The notes under the pieces are model-generated. The model made no database searches and was not told where the DNA came from. It saw only the letters and a program-made list of their open reading frames with translations. A stretch of 18,298 bases of DNA from Paludibacter sp. (GTDB taxonomy: Bacteria; Bacteroidota; Bacteroidia; Bacteroidales; Paludibacteraceae): the NCBI GenBank assembly GCA_024709185.1, contig JANJXE010000420.1:1-18298 (forward strand), in the 5' to 3' direction. A program made the position numbers and the translations under genes. This document shows positions 1 to 6,698 of the stretch, one piece after another; the stretch's first letter is position 1, and each line of letters starts with the position of its first letter.

Positions 1-1463
1 AGTGGCATCAGTTGAGTCATCGACAACAACGGAACCATTACAAAACTTCCTGCCACATAGGCCACCATTGGATTCTGACCACAGTCGGTGATGTATCTTA
101 CCAGCTTTCCTTTACCAAAATAATCGGTCAGAATGGAAAAAAACAGGTAGGTAAAGATAGCTAATCCTGAAGTAACAAAAAAATAACTCAGGGTAGCGTG
201 ATCTTTCCGTATACCGCCTTCGAAGGGTTCAACCAGTAGTCCGAGCAGTAGCCAGGCTGTACCCCAGCTGAAAAGTTCCTGGTATTTTCGTGTCAGAGCG
301 GTAGGGTTGGAACGCAACAGCAGGAAGCCTACGCCGCATAGAGCCAGGGTGAGGAGAAAATTCGGAACCAGCCAACGGATATATAATCCTACAAGATTAC
401 TTATCACCAGTGCGATGCTCAGCACAAGCAGTCCTATCATCTTTCGCTTGTCGAAATTCTGGTTTTCTGCCTTCTCAGCGATGCTGTTACTCTGTGAAAC
501 TGACGGTTGAACGTTTTTATCTGTTTTTTGCAGGATGAAATCATGTTCACTGTTTTTCATCCACCTGAAGATAACATCCCCTGCGATAGTTCCGGGAAGT
601 ACAATAAGCAGGTACTTGAGGAAGTCCATGCGGTACAGCCATCCTCCGGTAGAATAAACCAGTGAAGTGATCGATTCAGGAAGCCACTGCAATGGATTGA
701 AATTCCAGAGCCAGTGCGTCCAACTGCCTTCCACCGTGGAACTCAGTTTCAACGCAACGATTACCGCCATCACCGCTAAGCGTAACGTTACATTTCCACG
801 GGTTAGCAGCCAGATGAGAGCACCAAAAACGGCCATATTGGCCAGTACCAGTAGAATAATATCGTTGTGTGAAAGCTTAAATCCGTTAGAGAATACTTCA
901 GGCTGTGAGATTACATTGAATGCAATCAGTGCAGCTAATAGAATCATTCCGGAATAATTCAGGATACGGTTAAAGGTTTCGCTGCCAACAGGCAACCCCA
1001 CGAACCAAAACCATCGCCGGGGGCTGCAAAATCGTAATGTTTCGCTGCCAACAGGCAACCGCACGAAGGAAATAAAAAACAGCCCAAATGCCAGCAATGC
1101 CAGCAGGTAATTGGCTTCACCAGTAATCCTGTAAGGAGTAGTGTGGTAAATCGCAATTGCAAAAAATGCCAGTAGAAAAAATCGTTTCAGAAGACCCGGC
1201 AGTAGCGAAGGGATGGTTGCTCCCCGTTCCAACTTTGAGCTCATTGCCAGCGGGATAGCTGCACCCATTGCAAACAAAAAGAAGGGAAAAACCAAATCGA
1301 CCCAGGTAATTCCCGGAATGGTGGGGTCGAACTTCATGCCCGAGCGCGGACCTACCTGGGCATGGTACATCCAGGCGGGCAGGCCGGTGGCAATGGTGCC
1401 GGAAAAAACCATCCCGATAATGGCCAGTCCGCGGAGACTATCTAATGCTGATGAGCGATGCAT
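1..1463 (-). CDS. HGSNAT-like (DUF5009) membrane acyltransferase, 3' end outside window
   Basis: My own reading of the minus strand gives an open frame from ATG at 1463 to the left edge: 487 codons without a stop, so the C-terminus is missing. The N-terminus reads SALDSLRGLAIIGMVFSG, then a YHA segment with His34 and GITWVDLVFPFFLFAMG, followed by many hydrophobic helices. This matches bacterial relatives of heparan-alpha-glucosaminide N-acetyltransferase (DUF5009/NagX-like). In the human enzyme the acetyl-accepting His sits in a comparable KHASWNG...DLVFPWF context, so His34 is the candidate catalytic residue (family knowledge). Expected role: inner-membrane transfer of acetyl from cytoplasmic acetyl-CoA to an amino sugar on the periplasmic side. 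It starts 5 bp after the stop of the GxGYxYP gene, implying co-transcription. Oddity: residues 133-153 form an in-frame duplicated/inserted segment (FVRLPVGSET, repeated as FVGLPVGSET) in a loop after a membrane helix. The family call is fairly sure; the substrate is unknown. Confidence 0.85.
   Translation of the reverse strand, partial: MHRSSALDSLRGLAIIGMVFSGTIATGLPAWMYHAQVGPRSGMKFDPTIPGITWVDLVFPFFLFAMGAAIPLAMSSKLERGATIPSLLPGLLKRFFLLAFFAIAIYHTTPYRITGEANYLLALLAFGLFFISFVRLPVGSETLRFCSPRRWFWFVGLPVGSETFNRILNYSGMILLAALIAFNVISQPEVFSNGFKLSHNDIILLVLANMAVFGALIWLLTRGNVTLRLAVMAVIVALKLSSTVEGSWTHWLWNFNPLQWLPESITSLVYSTGGWLYRMDFLKYLLIVLPGTIAGDVIFRWMKNSEHDFILQKTDKNVQPSVSQSNSIAEKAENQNFDKRKMIGLLVLSIALVISNLVGLYIRWLVPNFLLTLALCGVGFLLLRSNPTALTRKYQELFSWGTAWLLLGLLVEPFEGGIRKDHATLSYFFVTSGLAIFTYLFFSILTDYFGKGKLVRYITDCGQNPMVAYVAGSFVMVPLLSMTQLMP
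976..1067 (-). repeat. 29-bp direct repeat pair at 63-bp spacing, in frame within the acyltransferase gene
   Basis: Copies at 976-1004 and 1039-1067 are identical except for one base (C versus G at 998/1061). The start-to-start distance is 63 bp, so it adds exactly 21 codons and keeps the frame open. On the transcribed (minus) strand each copy contains GTTGCC-TGTT-GGCAGC, which can form a 6-bp stem (one G-U pair) with a 4-base loop. In the coding frame the copies read FVRLPVGSET and FVGLPVGSET. The 34 bp between the copies encode LRFCSPRRWFW, a composition unlike a normal membrane-protein loop in this family. It looks like a small palindromic repeat element tolerated inside a gene, or a local duplication. 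No other copy was seen in the window. Confidence 0.9.
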
Positions 1464-1468
1464 ACTTC

Positions 1469-3508
1469 TTACCTGCCAATTTTAGTGGTTAAACTGACGT
1501 TCTTACCTGATATATGAAGAATGAAAATTCCTTTTTCCCTGAAATCGATGGTCGTAATGTTAGTTCCTGCTTCGGCTTCCCATTCTGTTGAATACATTTT
1601 CTGACCTGAAAGGTTGTAAACGCTGATGTTTACGGCCTGTTGTTCCTCCAGTTCAAGGTTAATCTGAATGCTTCCATCCCGATTCGTAAAAGTAAGCAAT
1701 TGATTGTTATTGTGTATTGCAGGTTGTTCCGAAGCTGGTAATCCCATCGATTTACGCAATAGCCAGGTGAATTTCTCCGGCGTCACAAATTCAACATCAG
1801 CACCCAGCGTCGGGTTATTTTTAATATCATCCATCAGCGTTTTCAGTCGTTGTACTGTGATATCGTGAGCGGTTGTGCTGGTGTTGCCATCGTTCCGAAA
1901 GCGCTGATAGCCTGCCAGGAGAAAATTGGGTTTGGTTTTTCCGCTGAGTTTTGAAACAATGCGATCGCGGGCGGTGGTAAGGTTCGAAACGTTCGCATAA
2001 AAAGTTTCGTCGTTCACATGATTGTAGAGCAAACCTCCGTAACCGGTGTAAGTACGCTGTGTTTGCAATGCTGGATCGTAGAGTAGGGTCAGCTGTGCGT
2101 CGGTTTGTGCGGCAAAACTGCCCAGCTTGGGAAAATCAAAATTATTAGAGATTTCTATTCCCCTGTAGGTTGATTTTCCGGCGCCGTTGTAATGTTTGTA
2201 AGCATACACCGATTGTACATCGAAGCGCTGCATCAGCTCGTTGGTTTTGGTGATGGCATTGTTCAGGTGCGATGAAGGAAATACATCGGGATAGGCATAA
2301 CCGAGTGGAGTGGCAACGGCTATAAATCCATCGTTCGCTGTGGCACTGGAATAATAATACCTGGCAAGAAACGGAAATTCCTCAAACATGTGGAGGTTCA
2401 CACCCCATCCCACAGGAACCTGTCCGCGATAGGCCGATTGCCAGGCACCTCCCTGAAAACCAACCACCCAGTTTCCGGCATCGCCTTCGGAGGCAATAAA
2501 CAGCACATAATGTTTGTTTTCCAGTTTCCATGCTGCACCGTTCACCGAAGGTCGGGTGTACACATGATTGGGATTGACAGGAAAGACCTTGTGCCAGGAA
2601 AGATTGCTCAGCAGGGTTTCGTGAAAACTTCCGCCGTAGGCCGAAATCCATTGTACGAGCGGTTCAGGACGCATCCATCCGTACACGTGAAAGATCTCGC
2701 CTGGCCTTTGGGTGCGCATATAGTTCATCACCTGCTCAATTTTTTCTGCTTTTACATCCGGCAAGGACGTAAAGCGCAGATCCTCTGTGCCGGCCAGGTT
2801 GAGCTGAAACATACGTTGCTGTATGGCCCAGTCGGTAATTTCACGAAGGTAAAATTTCGAAGGGTTGGTGCGGGGAAGCAGGTTGGCCAACGACCAGTCG
2901 ATCCAGGCAAAATACCGCTGCTCGGCGGTAAGTGAGGTGTTGTTCCACGGATGGGAGGATTGTGCCAGCTGCGCTGAAACCTCTATTGTCGGTAGTGTGC
3001 CGAAAAAATCGGGTACTTCCACCGTTGCAGGTTTGTTGATGGTAATGTAGGTATTCCCCACCGGCACAGGAATGCAGTCGGTGAGCCCGCCCAACAGGGT
3101 TGCCGCTTCACCCTGCCAGCGAAACGATTGTCCGGTGAAATTTCCGTAAGTCAGAGAAGCATCGTAGGTAATGGCTCCTTTGATGAACGAGCTGAAAGTT
3201 TGCACCAGTTGATTGATATCGGAAATAACGGTGAACTCCACCATCCCTTCTTTTTTGTAAATGTCCTCCCAGGTTTCGTCGGTTTGGGCATAGCTCCAGG
3301 TTTCGTACACATTGCGCAGGTACAATCGGGGCGTATCGCGGTTGACTATACCCGCAACTGTAAGGGCTATCAACTTATTTTCAGGCGATTGTCCGGTGCC
3401 GTTATAGACATAGGCCTGTATGCCATAGCTGCTGAATGATACTAAGTTAAAAAGCAGAAAGGTGAGTATGAATTGGTGCTTTTGGCTCAACTGGATTCGA
3501 AACTTCAT
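1469..3508 (-). CDS. GxGYxYP-family putative glycoside hydrolase with T9SS sorting domain
   Basis: A 679-residue exported protein. Residues 1-31 look like a Sec signal peptide (basic start, hydrophobic core ending near SSYGIQA) without a lipobox. Residues ~33-600 resemble GxGYxYP proteins: an N-terminal segment (ENKLIALTVAGIVNRDTPRLYL), a conserved-looking SEGDAGNW stretch at 340-347, and PLGYAYP at 401-407, which is the name motif with Pro in place of the first Gly. Family members are presumed glycosidases from their PUL context, but I know of no firmly assigned activity. Residues ~605-679 form a T9SS type A C-terminal sorting domain (VNISVYNLSGQKMY ... GIFILHISGK), so the protein should cross the outer membrane by T9SS and be anchored or released. 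It lies 62 bp after the NAGPA gene and 5 bp before the acyltransferase. Family assignment is good; the reaction is unknown. Confidence 0.85.
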   Translation of the reverse strand: MKFRIQLSQKHQFILTFLLFNLVSFSSYGIQAYVYNGTGQSPENKLIALTVAGIVNRDTPRLYLRNVYETWSYAQTDETWEDIYKKEGMVEFTVISDINQLVQTFSSFIKGAITYDASLTYGNFTGQSFRWQGEAATLLGGLTDCIPVPVGNTYITINKPATVEVPDFFGTLPTIEVSAQLAQSSHPWNNTSLTAEQRYFAWIDWSLANLLPRTNPSKFYLREITDWAIQQRMFQLNLAGTEDLRFTSLPDVKAEKIEQVMNYMRTQRPGEIFHVYGWMRPEPLVQWISAYGGSFHETLLSNLSWHKVFPVNPNHVYTRPSVNGAAWKLENKHYVLFIASEGDAGNWVVGFQGGAWQSAYRGQVPVGWGVNLHMFEEFPFLARYYYSSATANDGFIAVATPLGYAYPDVFPSSHLNNAITKTNELMQRFDVQSVYAYKHYNGAGKSTYRGIEISNNFDFPKLGSFAAQTDAQLTLLYDPALQTQRTYTGYGGLLYNHVNDETFYANVSNLTTARDRIVSKLSGKTKPNFLLAGYQRFRNDGNTSTTAHDITVQRLKTLMDDIKNNPTLGADVEFVTPEKFTWLLRKSMGLPASEQPAIHNNNQLLTFTNRDGSIQINLELEEQQAVNISVYNLSGQKMYSTEWEAEAGTNITTIDFREKGIFILHISGKNVSLTTKIGR

Positions 3509-3529
3509 GAAAATATTTTTATAATATGG

Positions 3530-3570
3530 TCGCAGGAAACTCGCATTTAATCAACACCTGCGATTATGCG
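3530..3570 (-). other. Interleaved inverted repeats (possible RNA pseudoknot) in the NAGPA-GxGYxYP gap
   Basis: Two stems can form in the 62-bp gap. TCGCAGG (3530-3536) pairs with CCTGCGA (3557-3563), and CGCAT (3542-3546) pairs with ATGCG (3566-3570). Their arms alternate, so they would either compete or form an H-type pseudoknot in the mRNA. The structure directly follows the stop codon of the upstream gene. No U-run follows, so it is not a classical terminator. Function, if any, is unknown; stems of 5 and 7 bp can also arise by chance. Confidence 0.4.
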
Positions 3571-4857
3571 TTAATTTTTCTTTTTGACAAAGGCCACTAC
3601 CGACGGCACTGCCCGCTCGGTTCCATCTGATGGTTTGTTGAGTAAAGTGCCACCAGCGATGATGGCCGATGATCCACCACCATCGAGGTTCAGGGCGCTT
3701 ACGCAGCCAATGCCTTTTAGTACCTGTGCGAGTTCTATAAGTGTTGCTCCGTCGCTGATCGACTGTCGACCGTCGCACACAAAGAGAATTATTTTGTTGT
3801 CGGCGGTGCTGCCGATAACCGTGCGGGGCGGACGGGCAGATGTGGAAAAAATATCGGTTTGCAGTAGTTCATAGTTGGTGCGGTACTTTCCCGTTGAAGT
3901 GGTGGTAAAATCAAAAACAAGTCTGCCCTCTTTTAGTAGCACCGGTGCACCTCCAATGGCTGAATAGGCATTCAGCGGACTCGATGCCGCAGGAAAGCTG
4001 GCTGTAGGAGTTGGTTGTGGAGTTTCACCCTCTACATTAGGACTTGGAATGTCGTAAGCCGAATTTCCAAATACCCATTTGATAAGCGGTTGTTGCTGTT
4101 GTGTAACTCCAAATACTCCACGGGTAACATAATAACTAATACCACCACGGGTTAGCGCTGCGATGTTATCGGCCAGCTTTTGTCCCCTGTCGATCACCAG
4201 ACTGTAGGAAACAGCTGTTGAGCCGTTGTAGCCAAAGTATCCACCGTTGGTTATGGCATACACTGTTTCCGACGACAAGGCAGTACTATGTGCCGATGGT
4301 TTACGGGCAGTGGATGACATTACCGTTTTTAATTCAATATTCCCTGTCGAAAGGTCGGCAATCACATACCAGGCTTTGAAATTTCTTCCGTTGAGTTGCG
4401 AGTTGGTTTCATACGCCCTGATTTCTGCGGGTAATGTTGAATTTACTGCATTCATCGTTTTCCATTCGAGTTGAATAGCCGGGGGATTTGCAGGCAATTG
4501 AACGTAGTTAACCTGTTGGTCGAGCGCTGCCGACATCAACCCATTGCGGGTGGCATACAACCGGTAGGTAAGTGTTCCGGCTATCGGATTGGTATCGGTA
4601 AAGCTCAGGGTGTTTTTATTTACTGTGGAAAGGATGGAAAAATCGCCCTTGTTGTGCTTTCGTTCTATCGTGTAACCATCAATGGCACCTGAAGCGGCTG
4701 TCCAGCTGAGCTCTACCTCTCCTTCTTTGATTTCAGCTTTAAAATTGCCGGGCTCGTTTACGGGAAGATTGGTCTCGTCGGCTTCTTTGCAGGAAAGAAA
4801 CGACATAGAAAGGAGTAACCACAGAAACTGTATTTTAGATCGTTTGTAGTGAATCAT
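3571..4857 (-). CDS. Lipoprotein phosphodiester glycosidase (FN3 + NAGPA domain)
   Basis: 428 residues. The N-terminus ends in FLSC, giving a lipobox with Cys23, followed by KEADE; acidic residues after the Cys fit surface-export lipoproteins of Bacteroidota. Residues ~37-118 form a fibronectin type III domain (PGNFKAEIKEGEVELSW ... LTYRLYATRNG). Residues ~155-425 form the NAGPA/DUF2233 domain, with NGGYFGY (204-210), GGAPVL (302-307), PRTVIGS (344-350), CDGRQ (361-365), LDGGGSS (391-397) and ER..PS (414-419). The human homologue is the uncovering enzyme that cleaves GlcNAc-1-phosphodiester from mannose-6-phosphate. Bacterial members are thought to cut GlcNAc-phosphodiester or related alpha-linkages. 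All main motifs appear intact. It sits 90 bp after the GHL10 gene. The domain call is firm; the exact substrate is inferred from neighbours, including a GH92 mannosidase. Confidence 0.92.
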   Translation of the reverse strand: MIHYKRSKIQFLWLLLSMSFLSCKEADETNLPVNEPGNFKAEIKEGEVELSWTAASGAIDGYTIERKHNKGDFSILSTVNKNTLSFTDTNPIAGTLTYRLYATRNGLMSAALDQQVNYVQLPANPPAIQLEWKTMNAVNSTLPAEIRAYETNSQLNGRNFKAWYVIADLSTGNIELKTVMSSTARKPSAHSTALSSETVYAITNGGYFGYNGSTAVSYSLVIDRGQKLADNIAALTRGGISYYVTRGVFGVTQQQQPLIKWVFGNSAYDIPSPNVEGETPQPTPTASFPAASSPLNAYSAIGGAPVLLKEGRLVFDFTTTSTGKYRTNYELLQTDIFSTSARPPRTVIGSTADNKIILFVCDGRQSISDGATLIELAQVLKGIGCVSALNLDGGGSSAIIAGGTLLNKPSDGTERAVPSVVAFVKKKN

Positions 4858-4947
4858 GAGTTAAATCTATCCGGTTCGAAGAACTCAATTCAAATCAGGT
4901 TGATGATTCTGAAAAATTGATTTCCAGGTATTCCGGTATATTGAACA

Positions 4948-6618
4948 TTAGTTTAGCCCCGGGAAAATTGCTTTTCCGGGATACAGGGCTTTGTACACCG
5001 CTTGTTTCGGTACCACTCCCTCGTAAAACCAGGTCGATTCGCTGTAAACACCTTTCGACCGGTTGTACTGCATCATCTTAGCCAGGAAGGCGTCGGTAGG
5101 AAGGTAACCTCCATTGCGAACGAGCATTCCAGGTACATATTTTTTTCGCAGGGCTTCGGTATTGAATACAGCGGATAAATCACCATCTATCAGTGAAGTA
5201 TAGGATGTTAAACCCTGCGATTCGTTTCGGTATTGCTGGGGCGATACCCAGTCGGCTTTGCCATTGGCCACCCATTGTGGCCAGTCCTGCAGGTAGTTAT
5301 CGCGACTCCAGCCCCTTGCACTTGGGGCCCACGTAACCAGGCAGGTAGAGCGGGCGGCTTTCACGGCGTTGTAAAGCGATGTGGCATAGGATGTCATTTT
5401 TCCCACTTTCCAGTTCATGAACTGAGTTTCGGTAGGCGAGGAGGGAACATCCCTGCCTGTTTCGGTTTTATAAAGTTGTTTGGTGAAATCGTCGTATCCG
5501 GCATGGGAAGGAAGCGCCGGTAGTCGGTCATCACCCTGAATGCCATCCAGGCCGGGATATTTCGTGACACATTCCACGATCATGTCGGTCATGAACTGCT
5601 GCACTTCGGGATGAAATCCATTCATCCAGTAAAAGTTGTTTTTCACCGTTTGGGTGCCATCCTGCTGGCGACTTATCCATTGCGGTTTTTTGTCGGTAAG
5701 TGGTTGCGGCTGACCGGCATAATGCGATGCAAAACCATATTCGAACCAGGCAATGACCTTGATTCCTTTAGCATGTGCTTTTTCGATTAATTTACCCAGC
5801 ACATCGCCCCATCCGGCTCCGTCGATAACGGTTTGTGCCGGTGTAATGCCCAACACATTGGCAAGGGTTTGGCTGGGGAAAAGTGTCTGGCTTTTATTAT
5901 AGGTAGCTACGCAGATGGTGTTGAAGTTCAACGCTGCCAGTTGATCGACCATAGCGGTGAGATTGGCTTCTGAAAAAAGGACTTCGCTGGCCACATTAGT
6001 TACCCAAACTGCTCTCACGCCGGTTTCCTGAGCGGCATGCTCCACAGTAACGGTGTAATTTGTTTTGGTTCCGTTGGCGGCTGTGATGGTATGCACCACC
6101 GGTGAAGTGTAATTATTGGGAACTCCGAATGCAGGAGTTGCGGTAGCTCCTTCAGAAAGAGTGGCCTGAATGGTGAGGTTCGATAAATCGGTTCCAAAAG
6201 GTACTGTAAAACGAACCTGATTGGCTGTTATGATACCGGTCCCATCCAGGAAAAGCGCTGGGATAGAAGCACGGAAAATTCGTTTCTCGTCGGAAAGGTT
6301 GTTAATGGTAATGGTGTACACCCGTTGATCCCCGTTTTCGGCTGTAACGGTGTAATCGACCGGAGCCGTGAAATTCTGTACAACGCCTGATGCCGGTGTG
6401 ATTCGTGCCCCGGGAGAGACTGCAAAATTCAGGGTCAGGGCATTCAGCGAAAGAGTTTTGTTGATGGCAATATGAACTTCATCGTTGATGGAGTCTATTT
6501 CGATGGCGGCATTGGGGTCTTCTTTCACAGCAACTTGTAAAATCCGGTTTTCAGATGATCCTTTGTCGCAGGAAGAGAAGATTGTCAGAAGTATAAGAGA
6601 AAAAAGAAGTTGTCGCAT
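4948..6618 (-). CDS. Lipoprotein GHL10 (DUF187) glycosidase-like enzyme with two N-terminal beta modules
   Basis: 556 residues. The signal peptide ends in FSSC (Cys17) followed by DKGSS, a lipoprotein. Two related modules occupy ~25-107 and ~112-193; each ends with a similar strand pair (TAENGDQRVYTITI, TAANGTKTNYTVTV) typical of DUF5018/cadherin-like beta-sandwiches. Residues ~200-545 form a TIM-barrel glycosidase-like domain of the GHL10/DUF187 family (YngK-like): GVRAVWVTNV (200-209), KGIKVIAWFEYGF (284-296), GLDGIQGDDR (356-365), a WVSPQQYR strand (457-464) and SESTWFYEG (526-534). Acidic residues D358, D363, D364 and E293 are candidate active-site residues; I cannot rank them. Likely role: hydrolysis of a polysaccharide backbone or side chain at the cell surface. 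It is 80 bp downstream of the preceding lipoprotein gene, with a hairpin in that gap. The fold call is firm; the specificity is unknown. Confidence 0.88.
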   Translation of the reverse strand: MRQLLFSLILLTIFSSCDKGSSENRILQVAVKEDPNAAIEIDSINDEVHIAINKTLSLNALTLNFAVSPGARITPASGVVQNFTAPVDYTVTAENGDQRVYTITINNLSDEKRIFRASIPALFLDGTGIITANQVRFTVPFGTDLSNLTIQATLSEGATATPAFGVPNNYTSPVVHTITAANGTKTNYTVTVEHAAQETGVRAVWVTNVASEVLFSEANLTAMVDQLAALNFNTICVATYNKSQTLFPSQTLANVLGITPAQTVIDGAGWGDVLGKLIEKAHAKGIKVIAWFEYGFASHYAGQPQPLTDKKPQWISRQQDGTQTVKNNFYWMNGFHPEVQQFMTDMIVECVTKYPGLDGIQGDDRLPALPSHAGYDDFTKQLYKTETGRDVPSSPTETQFMNWKVGKMTSYATSLYNAVKAARSTCLVTWAPSARGWSRDNYLQDWPQWVANGKADWVSPQQYRNESQGLTSYTSLIDGDLSAVFNTEALRKKYVPGMLVRNGGYLPTDAFLAKMMQYNRSKGVYSESTWFYEGVVPKQAVYKALYPGKAIFPGLN

Positions 6619-6647
6619 ACGGGTGATGAGTAGTTATTAGTGTAAAT

Positions 6648-6681
6648 ACCGGTCCGAAAACAGGTGTGCTTCCGGACCGGT
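6648..6681 (-). other. 9-bp inverted repeat between two lipoprotein genes
   Basis: ACCGGTCCG (6648-6656) and CGGACCGGT (6673-6681) are perfect inverted copies with a 16-base loop. They lie in the 80-bp gap between the DUF4623-type and GHL10-type lipoprotein genes. The stem is strongly GC-rich in an AT-rich gap. In the direction of transcription it is followed by ATTTACACTAAT with no U-run. It may act as a partial terminator, an mRNA 3'-end stabiliser or a processing site within the operon. The structure is visible; the role is inferred. Confidence 0.6.
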
Positions 6682-6698
6682 GAAAAATAAATCAGTGT

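Noticed and set aside
976..1067. Frameshift or pseudogene in the acyltransferase gene at the repeat
   Set aside because: The spacing of 63 bp is a multiple of three and no stop is introduced; the downstream frame continues with membrane-helix sequence to the window edge.
959..1162. Small minus-strand ORF with repeated CLLAAK
   Set aside because: It is an out-of-frame reading of the repeat inside the acyltransferase gene, whose own frame is open through this region.
2390..2935. Plus-strand ORF of 181 codons opposite the GxGYxYP gene
   Set aside because: No recognisable domain; it lies fully antisense to a well-supported gene and is best explained by codon bias of the real gene.
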